A DNA stretch of 64,000 nucleotides. Source: Streptomyces sp. NBC_01298. Its GTDB lineage: Bacteria; Actinomycetota; Actinomycetes; Streptomycetales; Streptomycetaceae. The position numbers and the translations under genes were made by a program. The stretch is taken from positions 8,494,001 to 8,558,000 of the forward strand of contig NZ_CP108414.1 in the NCBI RefSeq assembly GCF_035978755.1. Reading direction: 5' to 3'. Positions 51,634-59,327 of this stretch are shown here, piece after piece (positions within the stretch are counted from its first letter, which is position 1; each line of letters begins with the position of its first letter). The notes below the pieces were generated by a model, which saw nothing but the letters and a program-made list of their open reading frames with translations, was not told the origin of the DNA and did not search any database.

Positions 51634-51848
51634 CGGAGAGCCGGCAGGGCGCACGAGGCGCACACGCACAGGGCTACCCGGCCACCCGGAGGGTCGGCGG
51701 ACGGCGCGTGGGAGAAGACCCCGCGGGCCGTCCGAGCCGACGCCGTGAGCGTCGACTCGACGGCTACGCCTCTTCCGGGCCACTACAGGGCGTTCTGCAG
51801 ACCCGCGACCGAAGAGCTGACCAGCCCGTGCCGCTGATCCCGCGGGAC

Positions 51849-52017
51849 CTAGGTCGTCTCTTTCGGATCTTGTCGGCCGAGTCCGCGGCGTCTGGTGCCG
51901 TGCCTGGGCGTGCTGTCGGGGCGCTCGCGTGCTGGGTGTACGTGGTCGCCTCGGCAGTGCGGCCAGGCGCGGTGCCAGGCGTCGCGGGCCCGGCAAGATC
52001 CGAAAGAGACGGCCTAG
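51849..52017. mobile_element. MITE-like element, 169 bp, inverted ends, CTAG-bounded
   Basis: Left end CTAGGTCGTCTCTTTCGGAT and right end, reverse-complemented, CTAGGCCGTCTCTTTCGGAT; the match continues into CTTG with a single mismatch. The interior is GC-rich, non-coding and alignable with the interior of 62221-62389 in inverse orientation. Both copies are exactly 169 bp including the CTAG at each end. The right CTAG contains the TAG stop of the gene at 52014-52505. No transposase is present. Confidence 0.8.
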
Positions 52018-52505
52018 ACCGCCAGGTCGAGCAGGCTCAGGATGCCCTCCGCGTAGGCGGCCGATTCGGAGCCCGGGCGCCGGGTCGCCGTATCGCGCAG
52101 CCCGGGCGCGCCGGCGCGGATGTGCGCGGCGCACTGGCCGTACAGCCCGGCCTCGTACGAGGAACCGTCGTCCTCGGCGCCGAGGAGGCGCAGCAGTGCC
52201 CACAGCAGGGCCTCGCGGGTCGACTGGCGGGGCGGGCCGGCGGCCCAGACGGCCATCAGGACCCCGCACACCGCCGGGGCGGGCGGTCGCAGCACGCCGG
52301 TGTGGAAGGCGTGGCCCTCCAGGGCGCGGAACGCGGCCGGGTGTCCCTCGGCCGCGTCCCACAACGTGTCCGGGAGGTGACCGAGATGACCGGCCGGGCG
52401 GCCGCAGCCGCAGTCGATGGAGCTCCAGTCGTGCCGGGCGATCTCCCGGGCCACCGCGTCGGGCACCAGCGGACTGGTGCGGGGCTGCTTATCCGTCGTT
52501 CTCAC
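52014..52505 (-). CDS. Hypothetical protein, 163 aa, stop codon at the MITE junction
   Basis: From GTG 52505. Contains WSSIDCGCGRPAGHLGHLPD, where the clustered Cys/His could bind a metal, and a helical C-terminal half (ALLWALLRLLGAEDDGSSYE). No family recognised. CATACT lies 6 bases upstream of the GTG and there is no ribosome site, suggesting a leaderless start. The TAG stop (52014-52016) lies in the terminal CTAG of the element, so insertion left the protein end intact. Confidence 0.6.
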   Translation of the reverse strand: MRTTDKQPRTSPLVPDAVAREIARHDWSSIDCGCGRPAGHLGHLPDTLWDAAEGHPAAFRALEGHAFHTGVLRPPAPAVCGVLMAVWAAGPPRQSTREALLWALLRLLGAEDDGSSYEAGLYGQCAAHIRAGAPGLRDTATRRPGSESAAYAEGILSLLDLAV

Positions 52506-52569
52506 GCGAGAAGTATGGGATCAGGCCGGTGGCCAGTAAAGAGCGGCCCGCCCGAAGCGGACCGGCGCG

Positions 52570-52956
52570 TCAGCCGCCGTGCCCCTGGCAGCCGCAGCCC
52601 TTCGCCGCGGCGCGCGGCAGGCCCCGCGTGAACTCGCTCTGTGAGAACACCGCCAGGACCGTCGCCGGCTCCGTGCCGTGGTTGACCAGGGTGATCTCCT
52701 TGCCCGCCGGCAGCATCGCGAAGCTGCCCGGGGACACCGTCTCGGCGCCGCACCCGCACGAGGCCTCCACCGTCCCGAAGACGCCCGTGAGCAGCAGTTC
52801 GGACGCCCCGTGCGCGTGGGCCGGGATCGTCCCGCCGGCCGGCACCTGGATCCGGACGGCCGCGAGCTCGCGGAACGGACCGCCCTCGGGGTCGAGGCGC
52901 ACCACGGGGCCGACGGACGTCGTGTCGGGGGTGGTGTCGATGATCATGCCGAACAT
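52570..52956 (-). CDS. Cupin-domain protein with Cys/His-rich tail
   Basis: 128 residues from ATG 52956 (AGAGGA upstream). Single cupin barrel: motif 1 contains PAHAHGASELLLTGVFG with two His, motif 2 PGSFAMLPAGKEITLVNHG. The C-terminus KGCGCQGHGG resembles a metal-binding tail. Divergent from the second GntR gene with a 172-base gap. Cupins in phosphonate or aromatic loci may be dioxygenases, isomerases or sensors; this one is not assignable further. Confidence 0.75.
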   Translation of the reverse strand: MFGMIIDTTPDTTSVGPVVRLDPEGGPFRELAAVRIQVPAGGTIPAHAHGASELLLTGVFGTVEASCGCGAETVSPGSFAMLPAGKEITLVNHGTEPATVLAVFSQSEFTRGLPRAAAKGCGCQGHGG

Positions 52957-53128
52957 GGGTGGTTCCTCTGCGCGTTGGTGCGCGGCTCCCGCCGCGCGGG
53001 CCGGTGCACGGCCACCGGTCCTTCCGGTCACGCCTCGAATTTAGATGACAGGCATCATTTCAATACCGGGTGGCACGTCCTGACCTCCCGGGCCTTTCGC
53101 CCCGTCCGGGCCATGGCAGGCTGGCCCC

Positions 53129-53908
53129 GTGAACGAGGCACCGCGCGACCCGGCACCCAGGACACCGCTCTATCTGAAGGTCGCCGGGGACCTGCGGACC
53201 GCCATCGCCGCGGGCGAGTACGGATCCGGCGCGCGGCTGCCCGCCGAGGACGAGCTCGCCCGCCGCTACGGAGTCTCCAGGGGTACGGTGCGCCAGGCCC
53301 TCGCCGCCCTGCGGACCGACGGGCTGATCACCTCGCGCCGGGGCACCCGCCGGGTCGTCCTCGGCGGCGGCGCGGGGGAGGCCGGGGGAGTCGCGGAGCT
53401 CCGAAGCTTCACCCGCTGGGCCCGCTCGCTCGGCGAGGAACCCGGAGGGCGGACCGTGGCCGTGGACCGCGGCGAGGCCGACGCCGAGGAGGCGGAGCAC
53501 CTGCGGATCGCGGCGGGCGCCCCCGTGTACCGGGTCCTGCGGCTGCGCACCCTGTCCGGCGCCCCGGTGATGGTGGAGCGCACGACGTACCCGGAGCCGG
53601 TCGGCGCACTGGTCGCGGACATGCCGCCGGACACGGTCTCGTACTCCGAGCGGCTCGCCCGGCACGGAGTCCTCTTCGCCGACGCCCACCACACCATCGA
53701 CATCGCGGTGGCCGACGCCGACGACGCCCGGCTGCTGGGTTGCCCGGCGGGCGAGGCCCTGTTGCGCGAGCGGCGCCGGTCCACCGACCCGGCCGGCGTC
53801 CCGGTGGAGTGGTCGCAGGACCGCTATCTGCCGGGGACGGTGGCCTTCACCGTGCACACCACCGCCGCCAGCGCGCTGGGCCGCCTGCTCGGACCGCTGA
53901 GCCCCTGA
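53129..53908 (+). CDS. Second GntR/HutC-family regulator (UTRA) of the locus
   Basis: 259 residues from GTG 53129. HTH ~residues 12-75 (GARLPAEDELARRYGVSRGT, VRQALAALRTDGLITSRRGT) and UTRA domain ~95-250 (VYRVLRLRTLSGAPVMVERT ... VPVEWSQDRYLPGTVAFTVH). Clearly paralogous to the regulator at 45712-46458. It converges on the tmpB-like gene 38 bases away and diverges from the cupin gene. CAGGCT 6 bases upstream of the start suggests a leaderless message. Confidence 0.86.
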   Translation: MNEAPRDPAPRTPLYLKVAGDLRTAIAAGEYGSGARLPAEDELARRYGVSRGTVRQALAALRTDGLITSRRGTRRVVLGGGAGEAGGVAELRSFTRWARSLGEEPGGRTVAVDRGEADAEEAEHLRIAAGAPVYRVLRLRTLSGAPVMVERTTYPEPVGALVADMPPDTVSYSERLARHGVLFADAHHTIDIAVADADDARLLGCPAGEALLRERRRSTDPAGVPVEWSQDRYLPGTVAFTVHTTAASALGRLLGPLSP

Positions 53909-53946
53909 TCGGGCGTTTGAGCAGGTTTTCGATCGGGTTCCGCTGA

Positions 53947-54549
53947 TCAAGCGTTCTTGATCAGCAGGGCCTCCAGCAGCGGCCGGAAGTGGTCGAAGTC
54001 CGGGGTGGCCAGCTCGGGGTCCTTGGCCTGCTCGTCCCAGCGCCGCACGGCCACCGCGTCGGCCGCCCCGGGGAGCCCCTCGAACGCGCGCGCCTGCTCG
54101 GCGGTCATCGGGCCGCCCTGGACGCGCAGGGTGTGTACGGAGGCTTCGGAGAGCAGGTCGAAGTAGCCCGGCTCGGCCGTGCACAGGTAGCGCTTGGCGG
54201 CCACGTGCAGCCGGACCGGCTCGGTGACCTCCGGCCCGAACCAGCGGGCCAGCCAGTCGGCCCCGGTGTGGCTGTGCCGGTTGTCCTGCCCGCCCTCCAT
54301 CAGATCGCGGCCGGTCACGGTGCCGTGGAAGTGCCCGATGTCGTGCAGCAGCGCGGCCGCCACCAGGTGGGCGGGGGCCCCGGCGGCCTCGGCGAGGGCC
54401 CCGGCCTGGAGCATGTGCCCGGCCTGGGTGACGGCCTCGCCGAAGTACTCGGCGCTGCCCTCGCCCTCGAAGAGCCGGGCGAGGGCCTCGACGGCGCCGG
54501 AGGCGGAGGGGCCGGTGTCGACGCCGCCCGTGGTGTCGTGGGCGTTCAC
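53947..54549 (-). CDS. PhnZ/TmpB-like HD-domain mixed-valent diiron oxygenase
   Basis: 200 residues from GTG 54549 (AAGGAG upstream), overlapping the stop of the dioxygenase gene by GTGA. Diiron ligand pattern of PhnZ: LLHDIGHF (HD), HSHTGADWLARWFG, RLHVAAKRYLC and late RWDEQAKDP. PhnZ/TmpB enzymes use O2 to cleave the C-P bond of a 1-hydroxyphosphonate, releasing phosphate. Pairing with a gamma-butyrobetaine-hydroxylase-like partner points to TmpB ([1-hydroxy-2-(trimethylamino)ethyl]phosphonate, giving glycine betaine) rather than PhnZ proper. Substrate is inferred from context. Confidence 0.72.
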   Translation of the reverse strand: MNAHDTTGGVDTGPSASGAVEALARLFEGEGSAEYFGEAVTQAGHMLQAGALAEAAGAPAHLVAAALLHDIGHFHGTVTGRDLMEGGQDNRHSHTGADWLARWFGPEVTEPVRLHVAAKRYLCTAEPGYFDLLSEASVHTLRVQGGPMTAEQARAFEGLPGAADAVAVRRWDEQAKDPELATPDFDHFRPLLEALLIKNA

Positions 54550-55655
54550 GCGGCGGCTCCTTCGCGGCGCAGGACGGCAAGGGTGGAGAGCAGCCCGTCG
54601 AGATCGGCGTACGTGCCCTGGAGGTGGCGTCCCCCCGATTCGGAGAAGGCGGTACGGGCGTGCAGCAGACGGGTGTTGTCGAAGACCACGCAGTCGCCGG
54701 GCGCGAGCCGGAAGTCGAGCCGCAGCTCCGGCCGTTCCAGCAGCCCGCCGAAGAGCCGGTAGGCCGCGTAGAACTCCTCCAGCACGCCGGCGGGCTGGTG
54801 CAGCGTGGAGATGGAGCGGTTGTTGAAGCGGACCTCGCGGATCCGCCCGAGCGGGTCCACATCGATCAGCGGCCGGTGGGCCCGCAGTTCGCAGTGCGCG
54901 TCGGCGAAGGCGAACTCCACCGGCACGCGGGTCAGCACCTCGAAGGCCTCCGGATCCCGCTCGCGCAGCAGCGCGGCGGCGTGGAAGCCGTCGACCAGCC
55001 CGGAGTCCCCGCCCGCCGCCTCGTTGCGCAGACAGTGCAGCAGTTGGAGGGTCGGTACGGGATCCCGGTAGGGGTTGTCGGTGTGCGGGGTGATCAACGC
55101 ACCGGTGAAGGCCAGGTTGTTGGGGTCGGCTTCCACGCGGACCTCGAAGAGCTCCCCGTAGTTGGTCTCGCGGACGAAGCCGAAGGTGCGGGCCACGTCC
55201 AGGACCATCCGGTCCCGGCACGGAACGTCCCGCAGGAGGGCGAAGCCCAGCCGGGCCACGCTGTCGAGGACCTCTTCCCGGACCGCGCGGGAGCTGATGT
55301 ACGCGTCCCATCCGGCCTGCGGGATCCGTCCGTCCAGGTCCGCCGCCGCCCACAGCTCCTTGTCCGCCTCGGTCCGCCCGTCCCCGGCCGCGCGGTACGC
55401 CGCTCCGTCCGGGCCGTGGGCCTCGAGCCACCCGGCCGGGTACACGGAGCGGTGGCCGTCCGGCCGCCACGTCACCTCCCAGCCGGGCCCGCCGTCGGGG
55501 GCCGGCGCTTCGCGCACCGCGCCGACGGCCAGGCCCGCGGGCAATTCGGTGATCTGGAACAGCTTCTGGCCGGTGCGCGGGTCGCGGCACTCGGCGCAGG
55601 GGCAGTTGTCGCGCAGCCAGGGCGCGGGCGGGCGGGTGATCGCCGGTACGGACAT
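54546..55655 (-). CDS. TmpA-like 2-oxoglutarate/Fe(II) dioxygenase (GBBH-like)
   Basis: 369 residues from ATG 55655 (AGGAG 7 bases upstream; another ATG at 55670 lacks a site). N-terminal DUF971/GBBH zinc-binding module (WLRDNCPCAECRDPRTGQKL), then a TauD-like jelly roll (~110-365) with ITPHTDNPYRD (His-x-Asp iron ligands) and FDNTRLLHARTAF (distal His, 2OG-binding Arg). Proteins of this build hydroxylate trimethylammonium compounds: gamma-butyrobetaine or, when paired with an HD oxygenase, 2-(trimethylamino)ethylphosphonate. The coupled downstream HD gene and phosphonate-type importer favour the latter. A dyad lies 25 bases upstream. Confidence 0.75.
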   Translation of the reverse strand: MSVPAITRPPAPWLRDNCPCAECRDPRTGQKLFQITELPAGLAVGAVREAPAPDGGPGWEVTWRPDGHRSVYPAGWLEAHGPDGAAYRAAGDGRTEADKELWAAADLDGRIPQAGWDAYISSRAVREEVLDSVARLGFALLRDVPCRDRMVLDVARTFGFVRETNYGELFEVRVEADPNNLAFTGALITPHTDNPYRDPVPTLQLLHCLRNEAAGGDSGLVDGFHAAALLRERDPEAFEVLTRVPVEFAFADAHCELRAHRPLIDVDPLGRIREVRFNNRSISTLHQPAGVLEEFYAAYRLFGGLLERPELRLDFRLAPGDCVVFDNTRLLHARTAFSESGGRHLQGTYADLDGLLSTLAVLRREGAAA

Positions 55656-55679
55656 CGTGGCTCCTGCCATGCTCGGAAA

Positions 55680-55695
55680 AGTTGTATGTACAACT
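55680..55695. promoter_or_regulatory. Candidate GntR operator upstream of the tmpA-like gene
   Basis: AGTTGTATGTACAACT: perfect 7-bp arms with a 2-base centre, 25 bases before ATG 55655. It shares the TTGT...ACAA form with 46672-46687. Confidence 0.6.
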
Positions 55696-55830
55696 CTGGG
55701 GTGCCCGCAGCGTGGCAGGAGGAGGTGACCGGCAGATGGCGGGCAGGTGACCGGAACCGGATCGCGGCGCCGGCCGTCTGAGACCGGGGCGGACGGGTCC
55801 GCATGCCTCGTACGGGGCGGTCCCGTGGGC

Positions 55831-55878
55831 GGCTGTGGCTGTGGCTGTGACTGTGACAGCGGCTGTGGATGTGACTGG
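55831..55878. repeat. GGCTGT/GACTGT hexamer microsatellite
   Basis: Eight hexamer-like units (GGCTGT, GACTGT, GACAGC, GGATGT) upstream of the DUF2330 gene. If translated in the downstream frame they give a Cys/Gly run, which argues for a later start of that gene. Confidence 0.5.
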
Positions 55879-55899
55879 GCGAGGAGCGTGGGGGAGACG

Positions 55900-57063
55900 G
55901 TGCGGACGGCAAGGGTGCGGGCGGCAAGGGTGCGGGCGCTGACGGTGCGGACGGCCGCGTGGATCAGGCGGAGGGCCGGGCTCCTGCTCTTCGCCCTGCT
56001 CGCGACCCAGTTGGGGTCCCTCGTCAGCCCGGCCTACGCCTGCGGCTGCGGGGCGATGGTCCCCGACGGCACCTCGCGGATTGGAGTCTCACGGGAGGCC
56101 TCCGTGGTCCGCTGGGACGGCAGGACCGAGCAGGTGGCCATGCGGTTCACGGTCGGCGGCGATGCCAAGCGGGCCGCCTGGATCATGCCGGTGCCCGGTC
56201 GGGCCACGGTGCGCCTCGGCGACGCCATGCTGTTCTCGCGGCTGGTGGACCTGACCGGGCCCGAGTACCGCACCCGCGGCCACTTCTGGCCCCGGCGCGG
56301 GGACTGGCCCCTCGACGGCGGCCGGGGTGACGCGGCCGGAGCGGCTCCTCCCCGCAGCGGTGAGCCACAGGTCGGCGTCATCGGCCGCGAGCGGCTCGGC
56401 GACTTCGACGTGGCCCGCCTGACCGCGACCGACCCCGGGGCGCTGGGCGACTGGCTGAAGGCCAACGGCTTCGAACTCCCCGACCGGCTCTCCGCCGAGC
56501 TGAAGCCGTACGTGGACCAGCGGTGGGAGTACGTCGCCGTGCGCCTCGCCCCCCGGGAGCCCGGCGCCACCCTGAGCGGCACCCTGGACCCGCTGCTGAT
56601 CCGCTTCGACAGCGACCGGCTCGTCTACCCGATGCGGCTGTCCCGGCTGGCCTCCACCGCCCAGTCCCTGGGCCTGTACGTCCTGGCGGAGCACCGGATG
56701 GAACCCGTCTCCGCGATCGGCGGCAACGCGCCCGAGGTGACCTTCGCCGGACGGATCACCCCGACAGGGCCCGTCGCCGCGTTCGCGGGCGCGGAGCCGG
56801 TGTTCCTGACGGCGATCGACCAGAGCTTCCCCGTCCCGTCCCGGATCGACGGCGACCACGAACTGCGCGCCGCCGCCGGGGACGCCCCGTACCGCAGGGT
56901 CGAGTACACCGGCGAACTGCTCACGGCCGGAGGCGTCCCGGTCTGGATCCTCACGCTCGGGGGCGTGCTGGTGATCGCCGGCGCGGCGGCCGTGCTGACC
57001 GTGCTGCGGCTGCGCCGAGGCCGGACGACAGCCGTGCGGGCCACCGGCGCGGAGGCCGCCTAG
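55900..57063 (+). CDS. DUF2330-family secreted/membrane protein
   Basis: Start uncertain: GTG 55900 (387 residues) follows GGGGGAG; the frame is open back to 55747 through the hexamer repeat. A basic n-region and hydrophobic core (GLLLFALLATQLGSLVSPAYA) form the signal peptide, then the family hallmark CGCGAMV. A ~270-residue beta-rich domain (WDGRTEQVAMRFTVGGDAKR, AAWIMPVPG) follows, with a C-terminal membrane segment (WILTLGGVLVIAGAAAVLTV) and a basic tail, i.e. an extracellular domain anchored at its C-terminus. Function unknown. Its stop shares a CTAG with the convergent PAP2 gene. Confidence 0.78.
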   Translation: MRTARVRAARVRALTVRTAAWIRRRAGLLLFALLATQLGSLVSPAYACGCGAMVPDGTSRIGVSREASVVRWDGRTEQVAMRFTVGGDAKRAAWIMPVPGRATVRLGDAMLFSRLVDLTGPEYRTRGHFWPRRGDWPLDGGRGDAAGAAPPRSGEPQVGVIGRERLGDFDVARLTATDPGALGDWLKANGFELPDRLSAELKPYVDQRWEYVAVRLAPREPGATLSGTLDPLLIRFDSDRLVYPMRLSRLASTAQSLGLYVLAEHRMEPVSAIGGNAPEVTFAGRITPTGPVAAFAGAEPVFLTAIDQSFPVPSRIDGDHELRAAAGDAPYRRVEYTGELLTAGGVPVWILTLGGVLVIAGAAAVLTVLRLRRGRTTAVRATGAEAA

Positions 57064-57791
57064 CGGACCCCGCGCTCCGCGTGCCGTTCGGCCTCCCGGG
57101 CCAGCGCGGGGGCGCAGAGCCACCAGGCGACCAGGCCGGCGCCGACGCCGGCCACCGCCCCGGCGGCGGTGTCGCTGAGCCAGTGGGCGTGCAGCCAGGT
57201 GCGGCTCCACATCATGGCCGCGATGAACACCGCGCCGCCGATCCACCACGCCCGGCGCCGGGCGGCGGGAACGAGGATCGCGCCGACGATGACGACCAGG
57301 AGCGCCGCACCCGCCGCGTGGCCGGAGGGGAAGGAGCCGTGGTCGACCCGGACCAGCGGGTTCTCCGGTCGAGGCCGGTCCACCAGGTGCTTGAGGCCCT
57401 GTACGACGAGCATGTTTCCGGCCATGTAGACGACGAAGAGGAATCCCGCCGACACCCAGCGCCGCCGGACGAGCAGGAAGAGCAGCAGGGCCAGCGGGAC
57501 GACGGCGCCCGCCGGGCCCCCGAACCAGTTCAGCAGTGCGGCGACCACGGAGGGGATCCCGTCGTGCGGTCCGCCCATCCAGGACAGCCAGCGGTCGTCG
57601 AGCCCCTGGAAGGGCGGCCGCTTCACGTCCCCGCGTACGACGAGCGCGAGCGCGGCGGCGGATCCGAGCAGCGCGACGCCGAAGACGAGGGTGCCGGTGC
57701 GCCTGCCGCCCCGGTCGGGAGCGGTCGCGGTCGCGGGTGCCGGTGCCGGTGCGACGGCCTCGAGGGGTGGGCCGACGGGGATCGTGGACAT
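57060..57791 (-). CDS. PAP2-family membrane phosphatase
   Basis: 243 residues with six membrane helices. All three PAP2 motifs are present: LKHLVDRPRP, FPSGH and SRTWLHAHWLSD. It should dephosphorylate lipid pyrophosphates or phosphatidic acid on the outer face of the membrane. Paralogue of the protein at 9650-10372, which has PSGQ. The leader contains the inverted repeat and TTACACGTGTAA at 57853-57897. Confidence 0.87.
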   Translation of the reverse strand: MSTIPVGPPLEAVAPAPAPATATAPDRGGRRTGTLVFGVALLGSAAALALVVRGDVKRPPFQGLDDRWLSWMGGPHDGIPSVVAALLNWFGGPAGAVVPLALLLFLLVRRRWVSAGFLFVVYMAGNMLVVQGLKHLVDRPRPENPLVRVDHGSFPSGHAAGAALLVVIVGAILVPAARRRAWWIGGAVFIAAMMWSRTWLHAHWLSDTAAGAVAGVGAGLVAWWLCAPALAREAERHAERGVR

Positions 57792-57852
57792 GGCTGTGCT
57801 GCCTCTCGCGGCGGGTGGAGAAGGAGGGGGAGGTGAGGGGAACGAGCGGAGA

Positions 57853-57897
57853 ATGTGGCCGGTTCAGGCTGGCCACATCTCGTGCTTACACGTGTAA
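57853..57897. promoter_or_regulatory. Inverted repeat plus TTACACGTGTAA palindrome upstream of PAP2
   Basis: ATGTGGCC (57853-57860) and GGCCACAT (57871-57878) form an 8-bp dyad with a 10-base centre; 8 bases further on is a perfect TTACACGTGTAA (57886-57897). Both lie 62-106 bases upstream of the PAP2 start, in the 197-base gap that also contains the 3' end of the alcohol dehydrogenase gene region. Confidence 0.5.
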
Positions 57898-57988
57898 TCA
57901 AGGAATGTAGCCATGCCCTCTCCGCACCACAAGCCCCTCACGGCCAGCGGCTCGGCCGTCCTGCGGGCGGGCAGCTCGGTGTTCCGGC

Positions 57989-59041
57989 TCAGCTCCGCGC
58001 GTCGGCCCCCGGCCGGATGATCGTGATTCCGCGTCCCGGCGCCGTCCCCATCGCCGCCAGCGCGGCCGGCGCCCCGTCCAGGGGGATGGTGGAGGTGACC
58101 AGCAGGTCCGGCCGCAGCGCCCCGGAGCGGACCAGTTCCATCATCGGCGGGTACGCGTGGGCGGCCATCCCGTGGCTGCCGAGGATCTCCAGCTCCCAGC
58201 CGATGACCCGTTCCATCGGGAGCGCCGCGGCCCCCTGCGCCGCCGGAAGCAGCCCGACCTGTACGTGCCGTCCGCGCCGGCGCAGCCCGGCCACCGACGC
58301 CGCCGTCGTGGCCGGGGAACCCAGCGCGTCGAGCGACAGGTGCGCACCGCCGCGCGTCACCTCCCGTACCGCCTCGGCCGCGTCGACCCGCCCCGGATCC
58401 ACACAGTGCGCGGCTCCGAAGGACCGAGCCAGCTCCAGCGCCGCCGGCGCGGTGTCCACGGCCACCACCCGGGCTCCCGCCGCCACCGCGATCATCACGG
58501 CCGACAGCCCCACCCCGCCGCAGCCGTGTACGGCGACCCACTCGCCCGGCGCCACCCGCCCCTGCGCGACGACGGCCCGGAAGGCCGTCGCGAACCGGCA
58601 GCCCAGCCCGGCCGCGGTGTCGTACGAGAGCTCCTCGGGCACCGCCACCAGGTTGACGTCGGCATGCTCCAGGGCCACGTACTCGGCGAAGGACCCCCAG
58701 TGCGTGAAACCCGGCTGCGTCTGCCGGGCGCACACCTGTTGCTGCCCCGCGGCGCACTCGGCGCAGCTGCCGCAGGCGCAGACGAACGGCACCGTCACCC
58801 GGTCCCCGGTGCGCCAGTTGGCGACTCCCGGGCCCACCGCCACGACCACCCCGGCCAGTTCGTGGCCGGGCACGTGCGGGAGCGTGATGTCGGGGTCGTG
58901 CCCCATCCACCCGTGCCAGTCGCTGCGGCACAGCCCCGTCGCCTCGACCCGTACGACCACGCCACCGGCGGCCGGCACCGGATCGGCCACGTCCCGCACC
59001 TCGCCGGGCTCCCCGTACCGCTCGAACACCACCGCGCGCAT
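57989..59041 (-). CDS. Zinc-dependent alcohol dehydrogenase (MDR family)
   Basis: 350 residues from ATG 59041 (GGAGG 8 bases upstream; a GTG at 59056 is an alternative). Catalytic zinc site: CRSDWHGW and PGHELAG. Structural zinc site: [17 protein letters not shown] (four Cys). Cofactor loop [11 protein letters not shown] and a [19 protein letters not shown] strand with an acidic residue, favouring NAD. Oxidises an unspecified alcohol or aldehyde adduct. Confidence 0.87.
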   Translation of the reverse strand: MRAVVFERYGEPGEVRDVADPVPAAGGVVVRVEATGLCRSDWHGWMGHDPDITLPHVPGHELAGVVVAVGPGVANWRTGDRVTVPFVCACGSCAECAAGQQQVCARQTQPGFTHWGSFAEYVALEHADVNLVAVPEELSYDTAAGLGCRFATAFRAVVAQGRVAPGEWVAVHGCGGVGLSAVMIAVAAGARVVAVDTAPAALELARSFGAAHCVDPGRVDAAEAVREVTRGGAHLSLDALGSPATTAASVAGLRRRGRHVQVGLLPAAQGAAALPMERVIGWELEILGSHGMAAHAYPPMMELVRSGALRPDLLVTSTIPLDGAPAALAAMGTAPGRGITIIRPGADARS

Positions 59042-59149
59042 GCCGACCGCCTCCACTCGCCTGATCCGTTCGACCCGGGCTCACTTGTCGGCCCCGGGCA
59101 CGGATGCGAAGCTGCCGGGACGACCACCACAGACCATCAGGGGGACATC

Positions 59150-59299
59150 ATGAACCGCAAGACGACCGGCAGGACGGCCCACAGGCGCGCCGCGGCCGCC
59201 GCCGTATCCGTGCTGCTCGCCCTCACCGTCACGGCCATCGGCGCGAGCGCGTCGGCGTACGCGGCCGCGGGCGACAAGAAGGTCGAGGTCATCAAGTAG
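59150..59299 (+). CDS. Tiny exported peptide (49 aa precursor)
   Basis: From ATG 59150 with AGGGGGA upstream. Nearly the whole ORF is a Sec signal peptide: basic NRKTTGRTAHRR, hydrophobic AAAAAVSVLLALTVTAIGAS, cleavage site AYA-A. The mature product would be only about 10 residues (AGDKKVEVIK). No family recognised. It lies between the divergent alcohol dehydrogenase and the VOC gene. Confidence 0.55.
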   Translation: MNRKTTGRTAHRRAAAAAVSVLLALTVTAIGASASAYAAAGDKKVEVIK

Positions 59300-59327
59300 C
59301 TCGTGGCCGGTCCGTACACTGGCGGGC

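Noticed and set aside
51849..52017. Reading the MITE as a structured non-coding RNA or terminator
   Set aside because: Exact length identity with a second copy, long matched ends with CTAG borders, and clean in-frame interruption of a gene at 62221 fit insertion of a mobile element better.
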